A DNA stretch of 64,000 nt from NCBI GenBank assembly GCA_934655755.1, contig CAKUHA010000001.1:186001-250000 (forward strand), written 5' to 3'. How positions within the stretch are numbered: position 1 is the stretch's first letter; each line of letters opens with the position of its first letter. The position numbers and the translations under genes were made by a program. Of the stretch, positions 1 to 9,979 are shown piece by piece. Source of the stretch: an uncultured Collinsella sp. (GTDB lineage Bacteria > Actinomycetota > Coriobacteriia > Coriobacteriales > Coriobacteriaceae). A model generated the notes under the pieces. That model was given only the letters and a program-made list of their open reading frames with translations. It was not told where the DNA came from and searched no databases.

Positions 1-912
1 GAAGTGCTTGAGTCGCTGCAGTTAAAGAGCGGCTCCGTCGTCTGCGATTGCACCCTTGGCGGTGCCGGCCATTCGGTAAAGATGGCTGCGCAGGTGGGGG
101 AGACGGGTCTTTTGCTCGGCGTCGATCAGGATGACATGGCTCTCGAGGCCGCTGGCGCCCGTCTGGACCGCGAGGTTCCCGGCGTACCGCATCAGCTGCT
201 GAAGGGCAACTTCGGCGACTTGGACGAGCTGCTTTGCTCGGCCGAGGTGCCCGGGGTCGATGGCTTCCTGTTCGATTTGGGCGTTTCGTCACCGCAACTC
301 GATATCCCTGGCAGGGGCTTTTCGTATAACGAGGACGCCCCATTGGACATGCGGATGGATCCGGGTAATAACACCTTAAACGCAGCTGAGGTCATCAACA
401 CCTATAACGAACACGACCTCGCCCGGATTCTACGCGTCTACGGCGAAGAGAAGTTCGCCTCGCAGATCGCGCGCGAGATCGTGCGTCGTCGCGAGCAAGA
501 ACCGATCGAAACCACGGGCCAGTTTGTCGAGATCATCAAGGCTGGAATACCGGCTGCCGCTCGTCGGCATGGCGGACACCCGGCCAAGAAAAGTTTCCAG
601 GCCATTCGCATCGAGGTCAATCACGAGCTCGATGTGCTCGAGCGAGGGCTTGACGCCGCTACCAGGTGGCTCAACCCGGGCGGACGCATTTGCGTCATCT
701 CGTATCACTCGCTCGAGGACCGTATCGTAAAGAACCACTTTAAGGAGATGAGCCAGGGGTGCACGTGTCCGCCGGAGATTCCGGTGTGCGTGTGCGGCAA
801 CGTGCCGATACTCAAGGTCATCACCCGCAAACCCTTGGTTGCCCAACCCGAAGAGGTTGAGCGCAACCCTCGGGCGAGATCAGCCAAGATCCGCGTGGCG
901 GAGCGCTTGTAG
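1..912 (+). CDS. rsmH: 16S rRNA (cytosine(1402)-N4)-methyltransferase, 5' end outside window
   Basis: SAM-dependent enzyme that N4-methylates C1402 in the 16S rRNA decoding centre. The reading frame is open from base 1 (EVLESLQLKSG), which matches the interior of RsmH, so the usual first residues (a HVPVLL-type stretch) lie upstream and the GTG at position 4 is probably not the start. Visible motifs are the SAM-binding DCTLGGAGHS (residues 16-25 of the visible part), DLGVSSPQLD, and ISYHSLEDRIVK near the C-terminus. 303 residues are present against a family length of about 310. It is the first gene of the mur/fts cluster, as in many bacteria. Family assignment is firm; only the start is missing. 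Confidence 0.95.
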   Translation, partial: EVLESLQLKSGSVVCDCTLGGAGHSVKMAAQVGETGLLLGVDQDDMALEAAGARLDREVPGVPHQLLKGNFGDLDELLCSAEVPGVDGFLFDLGVSSPQLDIPGRGFSYNEDAPLDMRMDPGNNTLNAAEVINTYNEHDLARILRVYGEEKFASQIAREIVRRREQEPIETTGQFVEIIKAGIPAAARRHGGHPAKKSFQAIRIEVNHELDVLERGLDAATRWLNPGGRICVISYHSLEDRIVKNHFKEMSQGCTCPPEIPVCVCGNVPILKVITRKPLVAQPEEVERNPRARSAKIRVAERL

Positions 913-1002
913 CGTAACGCACGCGATATTGGACCTCCCGCTCGTACCACAAACGAAGCTTAAACACACTACCAACGTACTCGGGATGGGAGGCGGCATA
1001 TC

Positions 1003-1473
1003 ATGGGCTATAACACCTCAAACGCAGCAGTCGCCTATGATATGAACGCCATGCCCGCCTACCGTGAGGCACCGCAGGCCCCCGTTGCTCCCCGCGAGCA
1101 GCGCACGCCGCGCTTTGATGTTTACACGGGCGCGGGCCGTCAGGCAAACCAGGCGGTAAGCCCGGTTTTCATGAGCGTTCTTAAAACGTTTTGCATCATT
1201 GCGGCCATTTTCATGACGATCGGCGTCGCCCGCGTGGCGCTCGCCGGCGTTACGGCCCAGGTGCTCAACAGCAACGCCGCGCTTACCAACACGCTCGAGA
1301 AGGCGACCGACGAGAGCTCTGACCTTGAGGTCATGCACTCTGTTTATGGTGCCGATACGCGCATTCGCGACCTTGCGGGCGCTTATGGCATGGTGGAGCC
1401 CAGCGAGAGCGTTACACTTGACTTTTCGCAGGATGCAGCCGCGGGCGCCAGCGCGACCGCGACCGCTCAGTAA
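1003..1473 (+). CDS. ftsL: FtsL-like cell division membrane protein
   Basis: Small bitopic protein of 156 residues. A polar N-terminal tail (1-58, Pro/Ala/Arg-rich) precedes one membrane segment (about 59-81) and a short extracytoplasmic helix with heptad-like spacing ending in RIRDLAGAYGMVEP, the usual look of FtsL (coiled coil, then a GM.xP turn). The C-terminus is Ala/Thr-rich and low complexity. Position between rsmH and ftsI is the canonical ftsL slot. The ATG at 1003 has GGGAGG about ten bases upstream. FtsL works with FtsB/FtsQ to activate FtsWI at the septum. Sequence similarity in this family is weak, so the call rests on topology and synteny. Confidence 0.8.
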   Translation: MGYNTSNAAVAYDMNAMPAYREAPQAPVAPREQRTPRFDVYTGAGRQANQAVSPVFMSVLKTFCIIAAIFMTIGVARVALAGVTAQVLNSNAALTNTLEKATDESSDLEVMHSVYGADTRIRDLAGAYGMVEPSESVTLDFSQDAAAGASATATAQ

Positions 1474-1490
1474 CAAGACGGTAGCTGAGT

Positions 1491-3356
1491 ATGACAAATG
1501 ACTATCGCCGCGGTCCCGACGGGAATCGCGGTTCTGGGCGTCCCTCTTCGCGGGGACGCTCTGGTTATCAAGGAGCGGGCCGGCCATCTTACAACGCCGG
1601 GCCTTCTCGTGGCAATGACCCCGCGTCGCGTCTCCGCGGCTCGAATGGTCCTCAAATACATAACACCAGGCCGCGTAAGAGCTCGACGACCGAATGGCTT
1701 ACGGGCACGCCGCTGCCCCGTCGCAATGCCGTCTTGGGCATTATCGGGATTGGCATGGGCCTGGGTGTCCTTCGCCTTGCCGACTACCAAATCGTGGAAG
1801 CCGACAAGCTGCGCGGGCGTGCCGATGCGCGTCGCCTGCTTGCGCAGACGCTGTACGCCAAGCGCGGTACCATCTACGACCGCAACGGCAATGTGCTGAC
1901 CTCGTCGGTCGAGTGCCGCAATGTCGCCGTGAACCCGCAGCTGGTCGAGGATGTGGACAAGACGGTGTCGGCGCTGGTCAAGGCGACGGGAATCGATAAA
2001 AAGACCTGTCGCGAGCTCGTCGAGTCGGATGGCACCTGGGTGTATATCAAACGCCAGGTGGACGAGGACGATGCCACTGCGCTGGAGAAGAAGAATCTAC
2101 CCGGCGTGCTCTTTGAGCAGGCCATGAAGCGCGTGTACCCCTACGGCAACCTTGCGTCGCAGGTGCTGGGCGTGGTGAACGTGGATAACGATGGCCTGAC
2201 GGGCCTCGAAAAGCAGTACAACAAGCTTTTAACCGGAACCAACGGTTCGCTGGTGCGCGAGCGCGCGAGGGACGGTAGCTATATCGCGGGCGGCGCCTAT
2301 AAAAAGGTGCCGGCGGTTGATGGCGTGGATATCGTGACGACGCTCGACGTCAATATCCAGCGCGCGGCCGAGGACGCTCTGGCCGAGGCGGTCGAGAAGA
2401 CCAAGGCCAAGAACGGCTCCGCGCTGGTGACGGACCCTACGACAGGTGAGATTTTGGCAGCGTGCTCGTATCCCACGTATGACCAGACCGATCTGGAGAA
2501 CGCCAAGACCGAGGATATGAACCTTCGCCTGATCACCGATGCCTATGAGCCCGGATCGGTCTTTAAAACACTTGTGGCCGGTACCGGTTTCGACTTGGGC
2601 GCCGTACGTTCGAGCACGTCGTTTGAGGTGCCGGCGAGCATCAAGGTGGGCGACGACACCGTAACCGACGCCGATAAACGCGACTACACCATGACCATGG
2701 ACGTGCGCGAGATGATGCGCCGTTCGTCCAACGTGGGCTTTGTTTTGGTGGGGCGCAAGATCGGTGCCGATGATTTTGCCACCTATGTGGACAAATGGGG
2801 CATCGGTCACAGCTCGGGCGTCGATTTTCCGGGTGAGAGCCTGGGCATCGTCAAGGAGCGCGATCAGTACGATGGCGCCACGCTGGGCTCGATGAGCTTT
2901 GGCCAGGCGCTTTCCGTCTCGCCGATTGAGATCGCGCGCGCCGTGGGCGGTATCGCCAACGGCGGCGTGATGATGACCCCGCACTTCTATAAGTCCAGCA
3001 AGGGCGATGAGAAGGACTGGGGTGAGGGCGAGCGTGCGATTTCGGAGGATGCCGCCTCCCAGGTGACCTCGTGCATGCAGACGGTCGTATCCGAAGGTAC
3101 GGGCGTGGGCGGTGCGGTGGACGGCTACGACGTGGCGGGCAAGACCGGTACGGCGGAGCGCGCGGACGAAAACGGCGGGTACCTCAAGGAGAACTACATG
3201 TCTTCCTTCATGGGCTTCGCCCCGGCTCAGTCGCCCAAGGTGCTGTGCTACATCACGCTTGACGGCACGCCGAGCGGCTCGGATGCCGCGGCCGTCCCGT
3301 TTCAAAGCATTATGGCCAACGCGCTCGATGTTCTGGGCATCCCGCGTACCAAGTAG
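1491..3356 (+). CDS. ftsI: Septal class B penicillin-binding protein (PBP3/FtsI)
   Basis: Peptidoglycan transpeptidase that cross-links septal wall with FtsW. 621 residues: an Arg/Gly/Ser-rich cytoplasmic tail (1-75), one membrane anchor (about 80-97), the pedestal domain beginning at AKRGTIYDRNG, then the transpeptidase. Active-site motifs are SVFK (Ser356, Lys359), SSN (412-414) and KTG (551-553). There is no PASTA repeat after the catalytic domain. The start ATG is 17 bases after ftsL stops and has only a weak ribosome site, so coupled translation is likely. The long basic tail is common in actinobacterial homologues. murE, which often follows ftsI, is not here; murF comes next after a 124-base gap. 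Confidence 0.95.
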   Translation: MTNDYRRGPDGNRGSGRPSSRGRSGYQGAGRPSYNAGPSRGNDPASRLRGSNGPQIHNTRPRKSSTTEWLTGTPLPRRNAVLGIIGIGMGLGVLRLADYQIVEADKLRGRADARRLLAQTLYAKRGTIYDRNGNVLTSSVECRNVAVNPQLVEDVDKTVSALVKATGIDKKTCRELVESDGTWVYIKRQVDEDDATALEKKNLPGVLFEQAMKRVYPYGNLASQVLGVVNVDNDGLTGLEKQYNKLLTGTNGSLVRERARDGSYIAGGAYKKVPAVDGVDIVTTLDVNIQRAAEDALAEAVEKTKAKNGSALVTDPTTGEILAACSYPTYDQTDLENAKTEDMNLRLITDAYEPGSVFKTLVAGTGFDLGAVRSSTSFEVPASIKVGDDTVTDADKRDYTMTMDVREMMRRSSNVGFVLVGRKIGADDFATYVDKWGIGHSSGVDFPGESLGIVKERDQYDGATLGSMSFGQALSVSPIEIARAVGGIANGGVMMTPHFYKSSKGDEKDWGEGERAISEDAASQVTSCMQTVVSEGTGVGGAVDGYDVAGKTGTAERADENGGYLKENYMSSFMGFAPAQSPKVLCYITLDGTPSGSDAAAVPFQSIMANALDVLGIPRTK

Positions 3357-3480
3357 GGGGTTGCCATATTTGGTGCGTTCATTGTTTAAACTAAAGGGTG
3401 TTCACACGCCCTGCACCACGCATGTGTGGCGCTGGGATACAATACGCCGGTAGCATTATTAGGTATATAGGGGAGCTGCA

Positions 3481-4905
3481 ATGATAGAGATCGCCGTCAA
3501 CAACCTCGCGGCCGCAACAGGGGCCCGAACCGTGACGGAAGAAGTCGATCGAGTTTGTCGCGGGTGCGTTATCGACTCGCGTCAGGTTGAGGAAGGGACG
3601 ATTTTTGTCGCCTTCCCGGGTGAAAAGGTCGACGGTAACGATTTTGCTCCTCGGGCCATCGAGGCGGGTGCCGGCGCGGTCGTGCTTACCCGCGAGCCCG
3701 ATGACGACTTGCTTTCGCTTGCGCAGGACAAGGGCTGTGCCGTCTTGCTGACGGATGACCCCGAGGAATTTTTGCTGCGCCTGGCGCATGCCTACCGCAC
3801 GCAACTCGGCTGCCTGGTCATTGGTATCACCGGCTCGATCGGTAAGACCACGACCAAGGACGTGCTCGCCGCAGTGCTTTCCAAGCGCTATCGCGTTTGG
3901 GCAACCAAGGGTAATTTCAACAATCTGATCGGCATGCCGCTCACGGTGCTCTCCGCCCCGACCGATACCGAGGTTCTGGTGCTCGAGATGGGTATGAACC
4001 ATTTCCACGAGATTGAGCGCCTGTCTCAGTCGGCCAATCCCAATCTTGCCATCGTGACCAAGATCGGCACCTCTCATATCGGCATTTTGGGCAGCCGTGA
4101 GAATATCGCGCGTGCCAAGTCCGAGATTGTCCAGGGCATGCGTGCCGCCGATGGTTTCGCGCCGCTGCTCGTGCTTGGCGGCGAGGATGACTTTACTCCG
4201 TTCATCCGCGATACGTTTGCCGCACCCGCGAACGTCGATGTGATGCTTGCCGGCGTTTCGGATGATGACGAGGTCTGCGCGCGCGACATTCGCGTCGACG
4301 ACGAGGGCCGTCCGGTCTTCACGCTCGATTTTGGCGCAGGCGAGAGCATCGAGACCATGCTTGCCATTCCCGGTGCGCAGTCTGTCCCCAACGCCGTAAA
4401 GGCTGCCGCGGTCGGCATTCGCCTGGGCGTGACGCCGGAGCAGATCGATGCCGCCTTTAGGGGGCTGACGATTACCGGTCATCGCCAGGAGATCAAGCGC
4501 GCCGCCAGCGGTGCACGCATCATCGACGACTCGTATAACGCCAGCGCAGAGTCCATGGCCGCTGGTCTTGACCTGCTGTGCTCGCTTATCTGCGACGGCT
4601 CGCGTATGGCGATCTTGGGCGAGATGGGCGAGATGGGCGACGAGGCCGCGCGCATGCACGAGCACGTGGGCGCCTATGCCGCGGCCAAGAAACTCGACAT
4701 GCTGGTGTGCGTGGGCGGCGAGCTCGCTGCGCTCATGGCCGATTCTGCCCGCATGATGGGTATGGACGAGGACCGCATCCAGGTGTTTGCCGATTATCAG
4801 CAGGTGCTCGACCGTATGGGCGGCGCGCTCGAGAAGGATGACGTCGTGCTGGTCAAGGGTTCCCGCTTTGTTGAGCTCGACCGCTTTGTGGAAGGTGTGT
4901 GCTAG
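3481..4905 (+). CDS. murF: UDP-N-acetylmuramoyl-tripeptide--D-alanyl-D-alanine ligase
   Basis: Cytoplasmic ATP-dependent ligase adding D-Ala-D-Ala to the UDP-MurNAc-tripeptide. 474 residues with the three Mur-ligase domains: N-terminal substrate domain with the DSRQVEEGTIFVAFPGE signature (about 36-52), central ATPase domain with P-loop GSIGKTT (118-124), and C-terminal domain with DDSYNAS. The ATG at 3481 follows GGGGAG. A TACAAT hexamer at 3438 in the 124-base gap upstream could be a -10 element, so murF may start a transcript of its own. mraY begins three bases after the stop, so the two are co-transcribed. Confidence 0.96.
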   Translation: MIEIAVNNLAAATGARTVTEEVDRVCRGCVIDSRQVEEGTIFVAFPGEKVDGNDFAPRAIEAGAGAVVLTREPDDDLLSLAQDKGCAVLLTDDPEEFLLRLAHAYRTQLGCLVIGITGSIGKTTTKDVLAAVLSKRYRVWATKGNFNNLIGMPLTVLSAPTDTEVLVLEMGMNHFHEIERLSQSANPNLAIVTKIGTSHIGILGSRENIARAKSEIVQGMRAADGFAPLLVLGGEDDFTPFIRDTFAAPANVDVMLAGVSDDDEVCARDIRVDDEGRPVFTLDFGAGESIETMLAIPGAQSVPNAVKAAAVGIRLGVTPEQIDAAFRGLTITGHRQEIKRAASGARIIDDSYNASAESMAAGLDLLCSLICDGSRMAILGEMGEMGDEAARMHEHVGAYAAAKKLDMLVCVGGELAALMADSARMMGMDEDRIQVFADYQQVLDRMGGALEKDDVVLVKGSRFVELDRFVEGVC

Positions 4906-4908
4906 CCC

Positions 4909-5928
4909 ATGTTCGGTAATCCCTCGTATCCCACGTATCAGGCCTTTTTGGGTCTTGGCATCGCCGCCGCCATCGCGTTGCTGCTCATGCCGTGGTGGAT
5001 CAAGCTGCTCAAGGTCGAAGGCATCGGCCAGCAAGTCCGTGCCGACGGCCCTAAGCGTCATCTGATTAAGCAGGGCACGCCCACCATGGGCGGCGTCGTC
5101 ATTCTCGTCGCCATTTCGCTGACCTGCCTGTTGATGGGCAAGCTCACCACCGAGCTCGTGCTCGTGCTGCTTGCTACGCTGGCCACCGGCGTTTTGGGCC
5201 TCATTGACGACCTGACCTCCGTCACGCACGGCCGCTCGCTCGGCCTGACTCCTCACGCCAAGATGATCGGTCTGACCATCATCTGCGTCAGCTTTACCGT
5301 GCTTGCCGTCAATTGGTGCGGCGTCGCCCCCGAGATCCGTTTTCCCGGTGGCCTGGCGATTGACCTGGGCGTGCTTTCGACCACTATCTGCGGCTTCTCG
5401 TTCCCGTGGCTCTACATTGTCTTTTGTTGGCTAATGATCGCCGGTCTTTCCAACGCTGTGAACCTGACCGATGGCCTGGACGGCCTTGCCGGCGGAACCT
5501 CCATGATCGCCATGCTCGCGATGGCTGCTATGGCCTTTTTGCACGGCGACGTGAACCTGTCCATCTTCTGCACAGCGTGCGCCGGCGCCTGCCTGGGCTT
5601 TTTGTGGTTCAACTGCTATCCGGCAAGCATCTTTATGGGCGACACCGGTTCACTGGCGCTGGGTGCGGCTTTTGCCTGCACGTCCATTATGACGAACACC
5701 GAGGTCGTCTCGCTTATCATCGGTGGCCTGTTTATCGCCGAGACCCTCTCGGTCATGATTCAGGTCGTCTACTTCCACTTTACGCATAAGCGCGTCTTCC
5801 TTATGGCACCCATCCATCATCATTTCGAAAAGAAGGGCTGGGCCGAGACCAAGGTCGTCATCCGTTTTTGGATTGTCGCCGCGGCCTTTGGTGCCCTGGG
5901 CCTCGCTTTGTTCTTCCAGTTGGGATAG
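4909..5928 (+). CDS. mraY: Phospho-N-acetylmuramoyl-pentapeptide transferase
   Basis: Integral membrane enzyme moving phospho-MurNAc-pentapeptide from UDP onto undecaprenyl phosphate to give lipid I. 339 residues with about ten membrane segments. Diagnostic cytoplasmic-loop motifs are the Asp-rich GLIDDLTS, NLTDGLDGLAGG, FMGDTGSLALG, and the histidine cluster APIHHHFEKKGW near the C-terminus. Length is typical. It begins three bases after murF and ends nine bases before murD. Confidence 0.97.
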   Translation: MFGNPSYPTYQAFLGLGIAAAIALLLMPWWIKLLKVEGIGQQVRADGPKRHLIKQGTPTMGGVVILVAISLTCLLMGKLTTELVLVLLATLATGVLGLIDDLTSVTHGRSLGLTPHAKMIGLTIICVSFTVLAVNWCGVAPEIRFPGGLAIDLGVLSTTICGFSFPWLYIVFCWLMIAGLSNAVNLTDGLDGLAGGTSMIAMLAMAAMAFLHGDVNLSIFCTACAGACLGFLWFNCYPASIFMGDTGSLALGAAFACTSIMTNTEVVSLIIGGLFIAETLSVMIQVVYFHFTHKRVFLMAPIHHHFEKKGWAETKVVIRFWIVAAAFGALGLALFFQLG

Positions 5929-5937
5929 TGGTCTTTC

Positions 5938-7344
5938 ATGCCTCTTGCAGATTCCTTTAGCCTGCTTGTTTTAGGTCAGGGTAAATCCGGCCTCGATGTC
6001 GCGCGTTGGGCGCTTGCCCACCCCGAGCACGTAAACGCCGTTACCGTCTATGGCGGCGGCTCCTCCGAGCCCAATGACGCTACGCGTGCGCTCGAGGCCA
6101 TGGGCGCGTCGTTTGTCTACGGTACCGAGCAGGTGGAGGGCGCCTACGACGTGTGCGTGACGTGCCCGGGTATCTCGGAGTTTTCGGCGTTCTTTAAAGC
6201 GGGTCGTGAGCATGCCTCCCAGATTATGGGTGAGCCCGAGTTTGCCTATCGCCTGTCGCCGAATAACTGGATTGCCATTACGGGTACCAACGGCAAGACG
6301 ACCACCACGTCGCTGACCGACTATCTGCTTAAGGCTGCCGGTGAGGCCAGCGTGGCTGTTGGCAACATCGGTGAGCCGCCGGTGAACGAGATCGATGACC
6401 GCGCTCACAACGAGTGGTTTGTGGCGGAGCTTTCGAGCTATCAGATCGCAACGACTGCCGAACTTCACCCCCGCGTGGCGGTGCTGCTCAACATTACGCC
6501 CGATCACCTGGGCTGGCATAAGAGCCATAAGAACTATGCGCTTGCCAAGATCAAACTGTTCGAGAATATGGTCGACGATGATCTCGTGGTTATCGACGTC
6601 GAGGACGCCGGCATCCATGAGTTCGACGAGTATATTTACACGCCGGGCCGTCGCATCTGCAGGGTTGCCTATGACGAGCCCGAGGGTGAAGACGCCGCCT
6701 TTGTGCGCGACGGCAAGATGGTCGTGCGCCTGAAGGGCGTCGAGACTCCGCTTATCGCCACGTCCGAGCTTAAGATCTCGGGCCATCACAATGTTATTAA
6801 TGCCCTGTGCGCCGCCACGGCGGCCCTGGCGGTCGGCGCCGATGCCGAAGGCATCTGCCGTGGCCTTGCCTCCTTCCAGCCGCTCGAGCACCGCGTGGAG
6901 CCCTGTGGCGAGATCGATGGCGTGCGCTACGTCAACGATTCCAAGGCCACGAACACCGACGCGGTCGAGAAGGCCCTGACGGCGTTTCCCGACGACGACG
7001 TCATCTTGCTACTCGGTGGCCACGACAAGGGCACGCCGCTCTCGGACTTTGCCCGCGTCGTTATGGATAACGTGCGTTCGGTCGTCTGCTTCGGCGATGC
7101 GCGTGAGCGTTTTACCGCCGCTATGGACGAGGCGGATGTCGATGGTGACGTGGATATCGCCCAGGCCGATGACCTGCGCGATGCCGTTGACGTTGCCCGC
7201 TCGCTCTCGAGCCGCGGCGACGTGATCCTGCTTTCGCCCGCCTGCTCTTCGTTTGATGAGTTTTCGGGCTACGAGGAGCGCGGCCGTGTGTTCAAGGACT
7301 ACGTGGCCCAGCTTACCGCCGCAGCAAAATCGCAAACGGAATAG
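5938..7344 (+). CDS. murD: UDP-N-acetylmuramoylalanine--D-glutamate ligase
   Basis: ATP-dependent ligase adding D-Glu to UDP-MurNAc-L-Ala. 468 residues. N-terminal Rossmann-like domain starts LLVLGQGKSGLDVARWA; the central domain has the P-loop GTNGKTTTTS (from 116) and the ITPDHLGWH Mur-ligase signature; the C-terminal domain has RYVNDSKATNTDAVEKAL. The N-terminal region is a little longer than in E. coli MurD (438 aa). Flanked at nine-base distances by mraY and ftsW, so part of the same operon. Confidence 0.96.
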   Translation: MPLADSFSLLVLGQGKSGLDVARWALAHPEHVNAVTVYGGGSSEPNDATRALEAMGASFVYGTEQVEGAYDVCVTCPGISEFSAFFKAGREHASQIMGEPEFAYRLSPNNWIAITGTNGKTTTTSLTDYLLKAAGEASVAVGNIGEPPVNEIDDRAHNEWFVAELSSYQIATTAELHPRVAVLLNITPDHLGWHKSHKNYALAKIKLFENMVDDDLVVIDVEDAGIHEFDEYIYTPGRRICRVAYDEPEGEDAAFVRDGKMVVRLKGVETPLIATSELKISGHHNVINALCAATAALAVGADAEGICRGLASFQPLEHRVEPCGEIDGVRYVNDSKATNTDAVEKALTAFPDDDVILLLGGHDKGTPLSDFARVVMDNVRSVVCFGDARERFTAAMDEADVDGDVDIAQADDLRDAVDVARSLSSRGDVILLSPACSSFDEFSGYEERGRVFKDYVAQLTAAAKSQTE

Positions 7345-7353
7345 GGGATACCG

Positions 7354-8874
7354 GTGAGAGAGGAGAGCCCCCGACAAGGTATGAGGAGGCCCGACTCGGA
7401 CCGCGCTTCCTCGCTGCGCAGCACGCCTCGTTCTGGTCGCGGCGGGCAGACGCTTAGCGAGCGCTATATTGCTGGCGTTCCCGCCCGCATCATGCGCCCC
7501 CGTTTGATATTCATGGCTTGCCTGTTTACCTTGGTGTGCTTTGGCCTTTTGATGGTGTACTCGGCTTCTTCGGTCGAGGCACTGCACGAGAATGGCTCGG
7601 CGACGTTTTTCCTGGTTCGACAGGCTATATTTGCCGCAGTTGGCGTGCTGGCTATGGTTGCCATCGTGCGCGTCTTGCCGGACCGTTGGTTTGGGGAAGA
7701 TGTACTTAGGATCTTCCTTATGGGCATGATAGGGCTACTGCTTCTGGTGTTCTTTATGGGTAGCGGCAGTCGTGGCGCTACGCGCTGGCTCAACATCGCC
7801 GGTATTCAATTCCAGCCGTCTGAGTTTTTAAAGCCGTTTGCCATCGCGTATTCGGCCATCATGCTCGACCGCATCTTTTCGCCCGGCGGCAACATCAACG
7901 AGTTCCTTCGCAAGATGGGCGTCTACTTGGGTTTTTCGCTCTTTTTGATCTTTATCCAGCCCGATTATGGCACCGTCTTGATCATCGCGCTGACCATAGT
8001 GTGCATGGCGTTATTCGCGGGCCTAGACCCCAAATATATCATCGGCGTGATCATTCTCGTTATTGTCTTGTGTGTGATTGCGCTTGTTGCGGAGCCGTAC
8101 CGCATGGTGCGTGTTCAGGTTGCCTTGAACCCTTGGGCTGATGAGTACGGAGATGGCTACCAGGCCACGCTTGCCATCATGGCGTTTGCTTCGGGTGGAT
8201 TGTTCGGCCGTGGCATCGGCAACTCCACCATGAAGTACTCGTATTTGCCCGAGGCGCATAACGATTACATCTTGGCCATTATCGGCGAGGAAGTTGGCTT
8301 TGTGGGCACCCTGCTGTTCTTCTTGGTCTTTGCGATGCTGATCTATTCGGCGTTTCGTATCGCTGAGCAGGCTACCGACCGTCGCGGAGCGCTCATGGCA
8401 TCGGGCTCTGCGGTCATTCTCGCGGTGCAGTTTTTGATCAATGCACTGGGCATCCTCAACGTGTTCCCCATGACGGGCAAGCCGCTGCCGTTTATTAGCT
8501 ACGGCGGCTCCTCGATCATCGTGTCGCTTATGCTCGCCGGTTTGATTCTGCGTGTTTCGCGCGAGAGCGCCCGCCGCGATGAATATGACCGCCGTCGCGA
8601 GAGCTTTGCCGTTATGGATGAGAGCACCGCCGGCGTGCCCCACGTGCGCGGGGATCGATCGTCGCGCGGTGGCTTCACCGTACTGGACGGATTTGCATCT
8701 GAGCCCGCCGCCCGCCCGCGCCCGCGAACGGCGCCGCAGGGCCGCCCGCAGCGTCCCACTTCTCGTAACGCGGGCGGCGGATATAATCGAATCGATTTGA
8801 ATTCGGACCCCTCGGCGCGCTTGCGCACCGACGACCAGGGGCCGCGCGTACGAAGGGATTACCATGACCGATAA
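7354..8874 (+). CDS. ftsW: SEDS-family septal peptidoglycan polymerase
   Basis: Multi-pass lipid II glycosyltransferase that pairs with FtsI. 506 residues: a basic 45-residue cytoplasmic head, about ten membrane segments (roughly 50-400) with the SEDS features GSRGATRWL, the QPDYGT loop and PFISYGGSS, then an unusually long polar Arg/Ser/Pro-rich tail of about 100 residues. The GTG at 7354 lies behind AGGGGAT; an ATG nine codons later (7381) is an alternative. The last 11 bases overlap murG, so translation is probably coupled. RodA is the alternative name, but the division-cluster position favours FtsW. Confidence 0.93.
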   Translation: MREESPRQGMRRPDSDRASSLRSTPRSGRGGQTLSERYIAGVPARIMRPRLIFMACLFTLVCFGLLMVYSASSVEALHENGSATFFLVRQAIFAAVGVLAMVAIVRVLPDRWFGEDVLRIFLMGMIGLLLLVFFMGSGSRGATRWLNIAGIQFQPSEFLKPFAIAYSAIMLDRIFSPGGNINEFLRKMGVYLGFSLFLIFIQPDYGTVLIIALTIVCMALFAGLDPKYIIGVIILVIVLCVIALVAEPYRMVRVQVALNPWADEYGDGYQATLAIMAFASGGLFGRGIGNSTMKYSYLPEAHNDYILAIIGEEVGFVGTLLFFLVFAMLIYSAFRIAEQATDRRGALMASGSAVILAVQFLINALGILNVFPMTGKPLPFISYGGSSIIVSLMLAGLILRVSRESARRDEYDRRRESFAVMDESTAGVPHVRGDRSSRGGFTVLDGFASEPAARPRPRTAPQGRPQRPTSRNAGGGYNRIDLNSDPSARLRTDDQGPRVRRDYHDR

Positions 8875-9979
8875 GATGACCGTTGCTATCGCAGCCGGCG
8901 GCACGGCGGGGCATATCAATCCCGCGCTCGCCTTGGCCGAGGAGCTGCGCGACCGTGGGCATCACGTTGTGTTCGTGGGTCAATCGCGCAAGCTCGAGGG
9001 TCGTCTTGTTCCCGAGGCCGGGTTCGATTTTGTGCCCATCACGGTCACGGGCTTCGATCGCTCCCGCCCCTGGACCGCATTGACCTCGCTGTGGCGTGTC
9101 AACAAGGCGAAGCGTGCGCTTGCCGGCTATTTCTCGAAGGTCGGCAAGCCCGATGCCGCTATCGGCTTTGGAGCCTATGTCGAGGTCCCGCTGCTGGGCT
9201 GGTGCAAGGACGCGGGCGTTCCGTATCTACTGCACGAGCAGAACTCTGTTCCAGGCCTGGCCAATAAGATGATGAACTCGCATGCCGCCCGCGTGTGCAT
9301 CTCGGTGCCGGCTGCACGCTCCGTCTTTGAGCGCGAGGGCGACTCCGACCATGTACTCATGACGGGCAATCCGGTGCGTCGCTCGGTCATTGAGGGCGAT
9401 CGCGCCCGCGGCCGCGAGGCGCTTGGCGTGCCTGAGGATGCCGTGCTGCTGCTCGTCTTTGGCGGCTCGCTCGGTGCCCAGCATCTCAACGAGCGCGTGG
9501 CCTCGCTTAAAGGCGACCTGCTCTCGCGCGAGAATCTCTACGTTTTGCATTCGACGGGTGCCGACGGCTTTGAGGAGACCGAGCGCGCCCTGGCGCTGAC
9601 GCCCGAGGAGGCGAAGCGTTATCGAGTCCAGCCCTACATCGACAACATGGGTGACATGCTGGCTGCGGCCGATCTGGTGCTCTCGCGCTCCGGTGCCTCG
9701 AGCGTGGCCGAGATCGCCGCGCTTGCCGTGCCCTCGGTGCTCGTGCCGTATCCGCATGCCACGGCCGACCACCAGACCACCAATGCCCGCTACCTGGTCG
9801 ATGCCGGTGCCGGTGTGCTTCGCGCCGATGCCGATATCGATGCCCCCGCCTTTGCCGAGGAACTGTTGCACCTGGTGGATGACGCCACGGCGCGCGATGC
9901 CATGCGACAGGCGGCGCGCGGCTTGGCACAGGACCGCGCCGCCGCGCTTTTGGCCGATGCGGTAGAGGGTTTGCGTTAG
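8864..9979 (+). CDS. murG: UDP-N-acetylglucosamine--MurNAc-(pentapeptide) pyrophosphoryl-undecaprenol transferase
   Basis: Peripheral membrane GT-B glycosyltransferase converting lipid I to lipid II. 371 residues. The N-terminal glycine loop AAGGTAGHINPALALAE (about 9-25) and GFGAYVEVPLL form the acceptor side; the C-terminal donor domain has GGSLGAQHLNE, SRSGASSVAEIAAL and PYPHATADHQTTNA, all classic MurG blocks. Starts inside the end of ftsW and is followed by a 97-base gap before murC. Confidence 0.97.
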   Translation: MTDKMTVAIAAGGTAGHINPALALAEELRDRGHHVVFVGQSRKLEGRLVPEAGFDFVPITVTGFDRSRPWTALTSLWRVNKAKRALAGYFSKVGKPDAAIGFGAYVEVPLLGWCKDAGVPYLLHEQNSVPGLANKMMNSHAARVCISVPAARSVFEREGDSDHVLMTGNPVRRSVIEGDRARGREALGVPEDAVLLLVFGGSLGAQHLNERVASLKGDLLSRENLYVLHSTGADGFEETERALALTPEEAKRYRVQPYIDNMGDMLAAADLVLSRSGASSVAEIAALAVPSVLVPYPHATADHQTTNARYLVDAGAGVLRADADIDAPAFAEELLHLVDDATARDAMRQAARGLAQDRAAALLADAVEGLR